Below are positions 24,931 through 36,900 of a stretch of DNA of 39,279 nucleotides, piece after piece (within the stretch, counting starts at the first letter, position 1; every line of letters begins with the position of its first letter). Where the stretch lies: the NCBI GenBank assembly GCA_009786315.1, contig WQTM01000230.1, forward strand, positions 1-39,279. The letters are read 5' to 3'. The position numbers and the translations under genes were made by a program. This DNA comes from Pseudomonadota bacterium. Lineage in GTDB: Bacteria > Myxococcota > Myxococcia > Myxococcales > Myxococcaceae. The notes under the pieces are model-generated. The model saw only the letters and a list, made by a program, of their open reading frames with translations. It made no database searches and was not told where the DNA came from.

Positions 24931-27900
24931 ATGGATGAGCTTTTCCCCATGGATAACACAAGGCTGACAGCAGAGATTGAAATAAAAGCGAATCAAGCTC
25001 AACGTATTGAGGAGCTCATTTTTCTTTATGAGTCGCGTGCGAGTGAAGTTGAGAACTTGAAAGAAGCTGCAACTCTGCTCGCGCGAGCTGCCGGCTTGGC
25101 CAACACGCGTCTCAACAAGCCGTTTTTAGCAGAAGAATTGCTGCAACGTGCGTTGGCTTATGATCCATGGTCGCAGGACGCATTGCGAGAGTTTCAGCTT
25201 CTTTGCGAGCAGAGGAAAGACTTACTGAGTTTAGCAGAGACATTGGAACGTTTAGCTGAACTTTGTGCGCCTGAAGAATCTGCAGATTGCATATTGAGAG
25301 CAGCACGTCTCTTTGAGCAATTACAGCTTTTTGATAGAGCAGAACGTTGTTGCAGGCTTGCTGCGAAAACTTTGCCTTCCCATAGAGAAACGTTTCGGCA
25401 AGCACGTCAAATATTGATAGCACTGGAGAATTTTTCTGCTGCTTATGAGCTGTTGCAGCAGGAAGCAACGCAGGTGCCTGCAAGTGCTTTGCTGGACGAC
25501 TATTTGCTTCTTGCAGAAGCAGTGATTGAAGATCCTCAATACTTAGAGCTTAGCAAGCAGGTATTCATCTTTCTTGCTGAGATGGACCCATCAAATGAGC
25601 GTTTGTCTGAGCTTCAGCAAAGGGTTGCCGAATTTTCGGCGAATTGGAAGACCCATATACAAATGCTTCGTGATGTTGTGCAGAAGGAGACAAACCGACA
25701 GCAAGCAGCGAAATGTTTCCTCAAAATAGCGAAAATATATGCCTTTTTTGAATCAGACATTGCTGAGCGAAAAAAAGGCATGAAGGAAGCTTTGGATCAG
25801 TGTTTTTTGTTATGGCCATCCATGCCTGGTGCTCTAAGCTTATTAGAGCATGGTGCCAAATCCTCTGGGCGTTATGACATTATTGTTTCTGCATTTGAAA
25901 AGCTTGCACATGAAACAAAGGACCGAAATGCCAAGACAGCGCTCTATTTGCGCTTGGGGCAACTTGCCTTAGAAAAGTTGGGCAACCAAGTGGTGGCTGC
26001 TGCAGCGTTTGAAAATGCTGCGTTTCATGATCCTGTGCGTGGCGACGTTGTTGGAATAGCTGTCGAGTTGGCTTTGGCTCGAGGTGACGTTTCAAAGGCT
26101 TTGCAGTTGCTTGAAAAGAGTTTTGAAGTCCAAACAGCAAATGTGGACAAGGCGAAAATATTGGTGAAAGTCGCCGATATTTCTCTGACTTATTCGAAAG
26201 ATGACGCTAAGGCTCGGTTGGCATTTGAGAAAGCCCTCAGTTTGACGCCCAAAGATGGGATGCTTGTATTTCGGCTTGCCCAGTTGCTTTTGAAAGCGGG
26301 AGACGTTTCTGAATTAGCTGCTTTGTTGCCAAGAACCATCAAAGCGCCCAAGTTATTGCAAGAAAGGATAGCATTTTGCGAAGCCGCAGCTTCGCTGTTT
26401 GCCCAGCAGTCAGCTCCAGAAAAGGCATTTTTGGCTTGGACCTTAGTTGTTCAGCTTCTTCCTTCAAAGACAGAGAATTTGCAGAAATTTTGGCAAGCTG
26501 CTGTTGAAGCAAATGCGCAGGAGGAATACCTTCAAGTGTTGCGCAAAGTAGCACAGAAGACGGACAAGAAAACAGCCGTTGTTTTTTGGAAGACTCTGGC
26601 CCAACAACTATCTGCTCTGGACAAAGCGAATGAGTCCAAAGAAGCTTGGATTGAAGTCCAGAAAATAGCTTCCGATGACATAGAGCTTCTGGCTGCTTTG
26701 AAGTCCTTTGAATCTCTGCCCAGCAATGAATCTGAAGACGCTCGATGGATGTTAGTTCAGCAAGCCAAAGACTTAGAAACGGCCACGGCGTCGCCTCAAG
26801 CGCTGCTCGAAATTTACCGAAAAATTTTGAAGTTGGAGCCAGGAAATACAGAAGTGCTCCGCAAAGCGGTTGAGGTGAATGGGCAGCTAGAACGTTGGGA
26901 AGATGCTGCTTTATATTTGGAGCAGTTGATTGCTTTGCTCCCAGAGTCGAAAGAGAGGGATGTTTGGCGTATCTTTTTTGCGCAAATGCAGAGTGAAAAA
27001 CTTGGGAGAAAAGATGCGGCTGTGCAACTCTACCTTTCTCTTTTGACGGAGGGGGATGCGAACGCGGATGTGGTTTCGAGCCTTGAACAGTTGGCCAGTG
27101 AGGGCATTCAACAGGTTAAAATTTCTCAGGCTCTGGCTCCTCACTACGCACGGGTTGGCGATCATCAAAGGCAAGTTGCTTCATTGCTCATTCAAGTTTC
27201 TTCAAGCGAAGACAAAGTGGAGCGGATGCAGTTGCTTGCGTTGCTTGCTGAAACAGCTGAAAAACATTTGTTAGATATCCGAGCAGCTTTTAAGTTTCGT
27301 TTGCAAGGTGTTGCATTGGATTTAGACGACCTTGCGTTTCGCAACGAAGCAAGACGTTTAGCGGTAACGTTGAATGCTCATGCGGAGTATGCGCGCTTTT
27401 TGACGAAACAGGCACAGAAAAACGCCAAAAATCCAACGATACTATGGTTGGATGCAGCAGACGTTGCCCAACAGGGAGATGCAAGGGCTGAAGCCATAGA
27501 AGCGCTGCAATTGGCATTTCAGCAGGACTCTTCGGACTCAAAGCTTTTTGAAAGTCTCACAGGGCTCTTGCGTCAGTCTGAGCGATGGACAGAGCTGGAG
27601 GCGCTCCTAAAGCATCAAATTGTTGCTACAGACGAACAGGCGAAGGCTTCGTTGTGGTTACAAGTTGTGGAAGTGAATGAGAGTTTATCTCGTCCCAAAG
27701 AGGCAGTCGTTGCCTTAAAGGCAGCTGTTGCTGCTGGAGCCGATGAGAGAAAGCACATTGCAAAACTTGCTGACTTGCAGGAGCAGGCGGGGTTGTTGGA
27801 TGCGCTTTTTGAGACTTTAGATCGCCAGCTTGTTTTGGCGAAAAAAGAGGGTGATTCTGCTGCTGTCGAAGCTGTTTTGCGAAAAAAGAATGAAGTTGCT

Positions 27901-30900
27901 GAGCGCAACTTAAACATGCAGCGTGAGACTGTTTTAAAGTGCCAAGAAGTTTTAGCGCGAAAACCCAATGATGAAGGGGCCATTGAAACGCTCAGCAATC
28001 TGCTGTCCAATCCAGAAGCTCGCTCAGAGGCAGCACGCGCATTGTTGCCGGTTTATGAAAGAACTCGTGATTATCGCAAATGGGTTTTTGTTTTAGATAT
28101 TGTTGCGCAAACAACGGTAGATTCGCTTGAGAAGATAAATGCTTTTCGGCAAATAGCTGCGATTCAAGCGCAGTTTCTCAAACAGCCAGAACAATCCTTT
28201 GTTGCACTGACGCATGCAATGCGTTTGGCGCCAGATGATAAACAGTTGAGATTGGCAGCCAGGCTTTCGGCAGAACAGGCAGATGTTTTGGACATGTATG
28301 CGGAAATTCTCGGAGAAATGCTGGAGATACCGCAATGTCCAGGACAGCTTGGATTAAGGCGAGAGCTTGCGGATGCTTTTGAAAAACTTGGAAAGCCGCA
28401 AGAAGCGACCAGGCAATTGGAAGCAGTGCTTAGTCTTGAACCAAGCAACATAGAAATTCTTGAGAGTTTGTTGAAGTTTTATCGCGTTCAGCAGAACTGG
28501 AATGGGCTTGTTCAAATTCTAGAGCGGTTGGTGGATATATCGGATGAGCCGCCAAACAAACTCAAATTTGGTCGAGAAGCTGCGCTGGTTTCTGAAGAGA
28601 ACCTGCAAGACAAAGCTCGTGCTGCGCAAAACTGGAGATTAATTGCGGAGCGGGATGCGTCGACCAAAGATGCAGCCATTGCGTTGGAGAGGCTCTATTC
28701 TGCTTTGGACTGGCCTCAAGAGCTTGTCTTTGCTTTGGAGTTGAGGCGAGCACAGGAAGGCGAGACGCCTCTTGGGCACGAATTAACGTTCCGTCTCGCA
28801 GAGCTTAGGAGGGAGCGTCTTCAGGACAATTTTGGTGCGTTGCAACTTTATCGCCAAATTCTGCTTCAAGACTCTTCCAATTTGCCGGCGCAGACTGTGC
28901 TGGAACAATGGGCACAAAAGAGCGATGAGCTTGGCAAACAGGCATTGGACGTATTGGAACCCATTTGGGTGAAGCAGAATGAACATAGCAAGCGTATTCT
29001 TGTTAGAAAAGCATTGCTCGAGCAAGCTTCGCCTTTGTTGGGTGCGCAATTGGTTGGCCAAATTTGCGCGATTCAGGAACGGGATTTAGGGCAGCCGTTG
29101 TCTGCATTTATGACAGCGCTTGAAGCTTTTTCTGGAGGTTTGGAGAGAGAAACAATTCAGCCAGAGTTGGAGCGTTTGGCGGAAGTGACATCTTCTGAAC
29201 TTGGGCTTGCAGAAGTCTATGAAAATGTTGCTGGGCAGCTTTCGGATTCAGATGAATATAGACAGAAATTGACACGTCGCTCTGCTCAATTATGGGAACA
29301 ACAAGGCCAAATTGAAGATGCCTTACGCCTGTGGCAGCATTTATTGAAGATTGTTCCCGAAGACAATCAGGCTTTGGATCAGCTTGAAAAACTCTATTCT
29401 CAAAACAAGGATGCGACGGAGCTGGCGCCAATCTATTTGCGTAAAGCCGAATTGAGCACAGAGGTTGGCGAGAAGATTTCATTGCTCAATCAAGCAGGCT
29501 TGGCCTATGAGGCTGCAGGCAAGGAACAGGCAGCGCATGATGTATTTAAGCTTTCCCTTTCGTTGCAGCCCACAAGAGAGGCTTTGGAAGCGCTTGAGCG
29601 GTTTTATGCTCGTAACAAACAGTTTGGAGCTCAAGCAGATGTTTTGAATAAGTTGGTTGAATTCAGTTCGCTTGAGTCAGAAAAGCTGCGTTTGTTGACA
29701 AAGCGAGCACAGCTCTTGGAGCGAGAGTCTCGCCTAGAGGATGTGATTCAAACTTGGAATTTAGCTCTCGAGATACAGCCTTCCTATCCGGAAGCCATTG
29801 CTGGGATGGAGGGGTTGTTGGCGAGTTCTTCCGTACGAAATGAGGCGATGCAAAGTTTAGAGCCTTATTATCGCCAGACTCAGAATTATAAAAAGCTTGC
29901 CGATTTGCTTGATCAGAAGTTGGAATTTGTCGAAAAGCAATTCCGTGTCGAGTTGCTTTGTGAAATTGCCCGGCTGCGTGAGTTGCTTGGCGAAAAAATG
30001 CACGCGTTAAATGCGTGGGTGCGCGCTTATCAGGAAGGCGTAGACAACAAAGTTGTTCAGGGAGAGCTTGAACGTTTATCCACAGAGTTGGGTGCTTTTG
30101 AAGTGCTGGTGGGTTGTTATGAAGATTTGCGCGAGAGGGAGTTGCCTGCTGCGGTGGTTTTGGAGTTGGCAAGAAAAATTGCCATTTTATACCAAGAGAA
30201 ACTGAATCGCCCTGAAGCAGCCATTCGCGTATGGATGCAGATTCTTGAGCAGCAGCCGCAAGACAAAGGAGTGTTGGAGGCTTTGTCGAAAGTCTACCGG
30301 GAATTGCAAAGGCCCAAGGAGCTTGCTTGGGTTATGCAACAGCAAGTCGCGATGGAAGAAGGGCCTCAGCGCAAAGTGAAGTTGCTTGAAGATTTGGCTG
30401 AGATTGCGCAGATAGCGTTGCTTGACAACTCGATGGCTATTTCATGCTTTCAGAGCATACTTCAATACGAGCCTCGACACGCTCAAGCGGCATTGAATCT
30501 TTTAAAGCTTCTTCCTGAAGCAGAACGTTATCTTGAATTTGCAGAGTTTCTTGCACAACAAATTCAACAAGCGAAGGCAAGCAGGGAAGAGGATAGGGAG
30601 CTGGAGTTAAAAATACGTTTGGGGAGGTTGATGGTTTTCCGTCTTGAAAATCCGAGGGCTGCCTTAAATTTATTTGCCGAAGCGCTCGAACAGAGGATGA
30701 ACTACCCACAGGCAGTTGGCGCCTTGGAGGAGATGGTGAAATCAAACAGCTCTTTGAAGGGGGAGGCAGCGAAGCTATTGGATCCTATTTTTTCTGGTGG
30801 GGGAGATTATCTCAAATTGGTGCAAACTCTAGAATCGCGTCTTGAGTCCGAGACAGAGGAGCAGGAGCGTCTGAGGTTGTTTTTGCGGGTGGCCCATATT

Positions 30901-33900
30901 CACAAAAAAGAATTAGCCAATCCTGAAATGGCCTTTTGGACAATCAATCGAGCTTTGCAGGAATTCCCGGGAAGCTCTGAGTTGCTCAAAGAGTGTTCAG
31001 AGTTGGCTGAGGTGACGGAAAACGGGGATGCATTTGTCGGTTTGCTTGAAGAGATAGTGGAGAAAACGACCAATGGAGTTGTTTTGGCCAACATATATCG
31101 AACGCGTGCTTTGTGGCAGATGAAGCTCAAAGACAGCAAAGGCAGCGTTCAAAGTTGGCTTCAGGTGTTGGAGCATGCGCCTGCGGATTTTCAAGCGCTT
31201 CAAGAAATTACGAATTATTGGGAAGCCAACAATGAGCTTGAGAACCTGTTGGGGCTCATTAAGCGTCAACTGTTTTTAGAAGAAGACGTTGAAAAGCGTT
31301 GCGAGCTTATGTTGCGTTTGGGGAGCATACAGGAGCGTCTGAGAGATCTTTCCAGTGCAATGGCGACGTTCCGTCGGCTTTTAGAAATTTCTCCTGAGCA
31401 TCCGCAAGCGCTCGAGTTTTTAGAGCGTATTTATGAACAGCAGCAGCATTGGCCTGAGTTGGCAGAAATTTTAGAGCGGCGTTTGGAAGTTGTTATAGGC
31501 GAAGAGTGTTATCCACTCATGTTGAGGTTGGCGACGGTGAAGGAGGGGAGGCTGGCGGATTTGCGAGGGGCTCTTGAGTTATATGCTCAGCTTTTGAAGT
31601 ATGATCCAAGATTTCCTGGTGCGCTTGAGCGTGTAAATGCCATTGTTAGGAGATCTCCTCAAGAGGTGGAGGCCGTTCATCTGTTGCTTGAGTCACACAG
31701 AGCGACTCAGAACAGAGATGAGCTCATTCAAGTCATCAAAAATCGTGTGTCGGTGAGCATGGACTCTTCGGAGCGCCATGCTTTGTTGTCTGAATTGGCT
31801 CAAGTGCAAGAGGCACAAGGCGAGCCGGAATTGGCATTTTTAGCAGCGCTGCAAGCCTTTAATGAGATACCGCAGGACGAGCATGGTCGCCATGAGTTGG
31901 TGCGTTTGGCGGGAGTTTTAGATTCTTTTGAGGAGTTGGTTGGTGCACTGGAAGGAGCATTGCCTCGACTTTCTGAGCCGACGGCGGAGGCGGGTGTTTG
32001 CCTTGACTTGGCATCTGTTTATGAAAAACGTTTAAATCATTTGCAGTCTGCAGCTGATTATTATGAACAGGCTTTGCATGCAGGAGTGGCTTCGCCCATT
32101 GAAGTGTGGCGTTCTTTAGAGCGCATTTATGGCAAGTTGGAGCAATATCAGCGCCAAGCGGATATTTTGGAGCAATTGCTCATCTGGACGGAAGACAGTG
32201 CAGAGAAAATCTCTCTGCTTTATCGTGTTGGCGAGTTGCATGAGCATAAACTCAAAGACATTATTGCTGCTGCTTCGGCCTATGAGCGGATTTTAGAGAT
32301 AGACTCAAACAATTTGCCGTCTGCCAGAGCTCTTGAGTTTCTCTATGAAAACCTAAACGAACACGAAAAACTGAAGACCATTTTACAAACACAACGGGAG
32401 TTGGTTTCGGGTGCAGAGAAAGATCGCATTACAGCAAAGCTTGCCTCGCTTTCTGCCGATGCGCCGGAGAATTTTGCTGAAGCCATTGCACTCTATGAAG
32501 AGTTGGTTGCGAAAAACCCACGGAACGATCAAGTGGCTTTGGCACTGGAAAGTTTGCTTGGGAAAGCGGGCCAATATCAGCAACTGCTTCACCTAATAAA
32601 GCGCCGTTTGACGGTGGTGTTGGAACCCAGGGAGCTGGTTCGACTCAATCAAGCCGCGGGCAAAGTTCTTTGGAAGCAACTTGAAAAACCAGAAGAAGCC
32701 ATTGCCTATTTTAAAGCAGCTTTGGAAAGAGACGTTCGAGCCAAAGAAGCGCTTGAAGCTTTGCGTGAAATTTTTGACGCACAGGAGCGAAAAGAGGATG
32801 TCATTGTTGTTTTGCGACGATTGATTCCATTGCAGACGGAGCCTGTGGCCATCAAAGAAATCCGTCTCAAACTTGCAGAGGTGCTGGCTTCTCTTGGTCG
32901 ACGTGAAGAAGCTTTGGAATCCGCAAAACGAGGTTTGGAGATTGAGCCTCATCACATTCCGATGCTTGAGCAGGCATTGGGTGTATTTTATAAATTGCAA
33001 GCCTGGCATGAGGCCATTCGTACGTTGGAGTTGGAGACGCAGCTTTTCTTGGAAGAGCGGCAAGAAGAGGAGGCGGTCCAGGCGTTGTTTCAGGTTGCTG
33101 ATATTTGGAGGACGAAGATTGGAAAGCCTGAAAATGGAGGCGCTGCTCTAGAAAAAATATTCCACATCGACATAACCAATCGCTCTGCCTATGAGCGAGC
33201 GCTTGAGCTTTATGCGTCCGTAAACGATTGGCGTTCCTACACTCAAACCATTGAGCGGTTTTTGCCAAACTTTGTGACGGATGACGAGAGGGTGACGGCG
33301 TTGCATAACCTTGCTCGCGTACTGGAGCAAAAACTGGGGCAAAAAGATGTTGCCTTCTTGAGGTTGTGCCGTGCGCTACAAATTCAGCCAGAAAACGAAT
33401 CTCTAAGAGACGCTGTGGTTCGTTTGGCGAACGAGACACAAAACTATGAAGGACTGGCTGACGCGTTTGAAACGATTGCTGAAGCGCTGCCGAGTGGTCC
33501 TCTGGCCTCGCGGATGTATTGTTTGTTGGCAGTCATTCAAGACAGGCATCTGGGGGATGTGGATGCTGCAGAAGCCTCGTTCCAAAAAATTCTGGAGTTT
33601 GATCCAACAAGCCAGGATGCTTTGCTAGGGCTTGAAAATTTGCTGGGGCGCCATAAGCGTTATCAAAGTCTGGCTGCCATTTTAGACCGCAGAATTGAGC
33701 TCAGTGAATCGGTTGAAGACAAAAAAAGCGCGCTTTTGAAACTGGCAGCCCTGCAAGAAAAGCACCTGAACAATTCTGCGGCTGCCGTTCAGGCTCTTGA
33801 GCGTGCGTTTGAGTTGATTCCAGATGAAGCTTCCCTCAATGCGCTTTGTCAGTTGCGACGTGAGCGGGGTGAATTTGAGCTCATGGTGGACGACATATTG

Positions 33901-36900
33901 CTCTTGAGGGGGTTGGTCTCAGAGCAGGAGGCTGCTAAGCTCCAACTGCAAATTGCTCAAATTTATGAAGACAATCTTCATGACAAAGAGGCAGCCCTGG
34001 AAGCTTATCGAGGGGTATTGGCTTTTGAGAAGCATCATTCTCTGGCCTTAAAGTCCATTGAGCGTTTGCTGACGGAGTCGGACAGGCCCAGAGAGCTGCT
34101 TGAGCTTCTAACCCAACGCATTGCAGCGTCCAAAGATGTTTCAGAGCGTATTGCGCTTTATTTTCAACAGGCGAACATTTGGGAAGACAGGCTTCATAAC
34201 CTTGAGCAAGCAGATGATTGCATACAAGCCGTTCTGGAGGTTGATGCAAACAACGCAGAGGCTTTGCGTATTTTGGAGCGTTTGCGTTATTCTAGGGGGG
34301 ACTGGCATGGTTTGGTGGATGTTCTTGAAAAGCAGTTGGTTTTGCAACCGAAGCCCGTCGACAAAGCGAAGCTATTGGTTGTTATAGGGCAGGTTTTGCA
34401 GCAGAGGCTTGCCGATGTGGAGAGAGCAACGCTTGCTTATCAACAAGCGTTTCATTTCGACTCGAAAAACCGTGAAGCTGTGCATGCGCTTGCCAGTGTT
34501 TTTGAAGCAGAGCAGAACTGGTCTTCCGCTTTGGACATGCTTCGAAAAGAAGCGAGGCTTGTTGGTGAAGACAAGTTGGCCGCGCCCCTATACCATCGCA
34601 TTGGTTGTATTCAAGAAGAAGAGATGGAGGACATGGGTTCGGCGAAGAAGGCCTATTTAGAGGCTTTGAAATTTGACGAATCACATTTGCCTTCATTGGT
34701 TGCGTTGAAGTCGATTCATCACCAAGAAGAAGCGTGGTTGGCATATGAATCCGTCTTAAACAAAATCATCCAGTTGCTTTCCGACTCAGGCAGCAAGAGT
34801 CAATATTTGGTCGAGCTTGGCAATTATTTAAGAGAAATCAAAAAAGACGCCGAGCTTGCTGAAAACGTCTATGTGAAGGCGTTGAAGGAGCAGCCCAACT
34901 TGTTGGCGGCGGCGCGTCCACTGGTAGATTTGTGTATGGAGTCGGAGCGTTGGCCGGAAGCTGGGCGTGCTTTGGAAGTCGTGGTTCAGCACTTGGAATC
35001 GGAGCTTCCTCAAGCCAGTGATGGCACAAAAGCCGAAGAGCTTTGTCGTTTCGTTTATCGGTTGGCTTGTGTCTGTGAAAAGTTGGGGAATGAGACCCGA
35101 GCACTCGAATGTTTCCAAAGGGCTCATGAGTTAGACCCGAGTTGGTTGTCTGCGCTGGAGGGTTTGGGAAATCGCCTGATGAAGTCTGGGCGCAACGAGG
35201 AGGCGCTGCATGTCTATCAAAACATTCTCATCTATCATCGCGATGCTCTGGCTGATTTAGAAGTCGTTGAAATTTATTGGATGTTGGGCGACCTTTACAT
35301 TACTTTGGGTCAGCGGGAGAAGGCGGCCAGTCAATTTGAGCGCGCCCTGGCTTTGGATGCTCAACATGAGCCTTCGTTGATGTCTTTGAGCAAACTGGCT
35401 GAGGCGTCAAAGAGTTGGGAGCAAGTCGCCGATTGCTATCGCCGCCTGCTCCCGCTTGTAGAGGAAGACAAGCAATACCAGTTGGCCATGTCGCTTGGAG
35501 ATGTTTCCAAAGACCATTTGCATGATGTTTGGCAGGCCATTGATGCATATTCCATGGCTTTGCGCTGTCAGCCGCAATCTCTGCAAGCGATGGAAAACCT
35601 TTGTGAGCTTTCAGAACAGACGGGGCAGTTTGCGAAGGCGAGGGATTTATTGGAGAGGATACTGAAGGTGGAGGAGGTGAAGCAAGACACGGAGAAGTTG
35701 AAACGTACCTATCAGCGTTTGGGCATTCTTTTGCGGGACAAGTTGAGTGATGTGGAAGGAGCGTCCAAGGCATTGAATGCTGCATTGGACTTGGATTTTC
35801 GCTTTATTGAGGCGTTTCAGGCCTTGGAGTCTATGCTTGGGAAGCAGCGGCGGTGGGGGGAGCTTGAGAGCAACTACCACCGGATGATTCAAAGGTTACC
35901 CAAGATAGACGAGATGTTTTCTGCGCGCATGGCGCTGTTCAAGACATTGGGTGATTTGTACCTCAATGTTCTCAAGCGTGCGCCTGAGGCCATGCAGGTA
36001 TATGCCGTATTGGCCAAAGGTCTTCCCAAGGATGCGCACATACAAGAAACCTATGCAGCGCTTGCGAAGCAGACGGGGCAGGTGGATGAGGCTTTGGCGG
36101 CCTATAGGCGTGCTGCTTTGGCGACGCAAAATTTGACAAAAGTTGCCGTTGAGTTGGCCACACTTTCCGTACAGAAGAAGCAGTGGGATGCGGCGTGGAT
36201 GGCAGCGCAGGCAGCGACGGTTTTTCTAGGTTCCAAGGGGGAGGACGAGAGGGCCATGGTGCAGAAGTTGACACCGTGGGCGCGCAAGAAGAGTCTTTCT
36301 CACAGGCCTCTGTCGCCGCAGCATTGGAATGTGCTCTACCACCCCAATGCACGCGGTCCGTTGCGCGAGTTTTTGGGGCTTCTCTATTTGCATGCAGGCT
36401 CGCTGTTTAAGGAAGAACATGCGAAGTATCAAATTAACCCGCGCAAGCATCAGCTCGATCTTTCCAAGTCTCTGGAATACCCATTGGGGCATTTGAAAGA
36501 AGTTTCCCGTTTGTTGGGTCTGGAGCAACTTTCTGTGTTTTCTCCCTTTTTGGTTTCTTCGCGCACAAGGGCCTCGGGGCGAGGTACAGAAGCGCTTCCT
36601 GAGGCAGCTGGAGGCATTGTTATTTGTAATACCTCACCTGTTTCGATTAGACTGGACAGGCAGTTTTTTGCAGAAACGGGTCCGGATGAAGTGTATTTTT
36701 GGCTGGCACAAATATTAACGTTGGTGCGTCCTGAGTTTGTATGGACACATATTATGCCTTTGGAGCGCTTAGAAATTCTCTTTCAGGCTGCGGTTGCTCT
36801 GACACAGGAGCCATACCCCTATACGGTAAATGTGCAGCAGATGGAGCCGGACAGGCAAGCTTTGGAGAGGGTTTTGCCCATTGGGGTACGAAACCGGTTG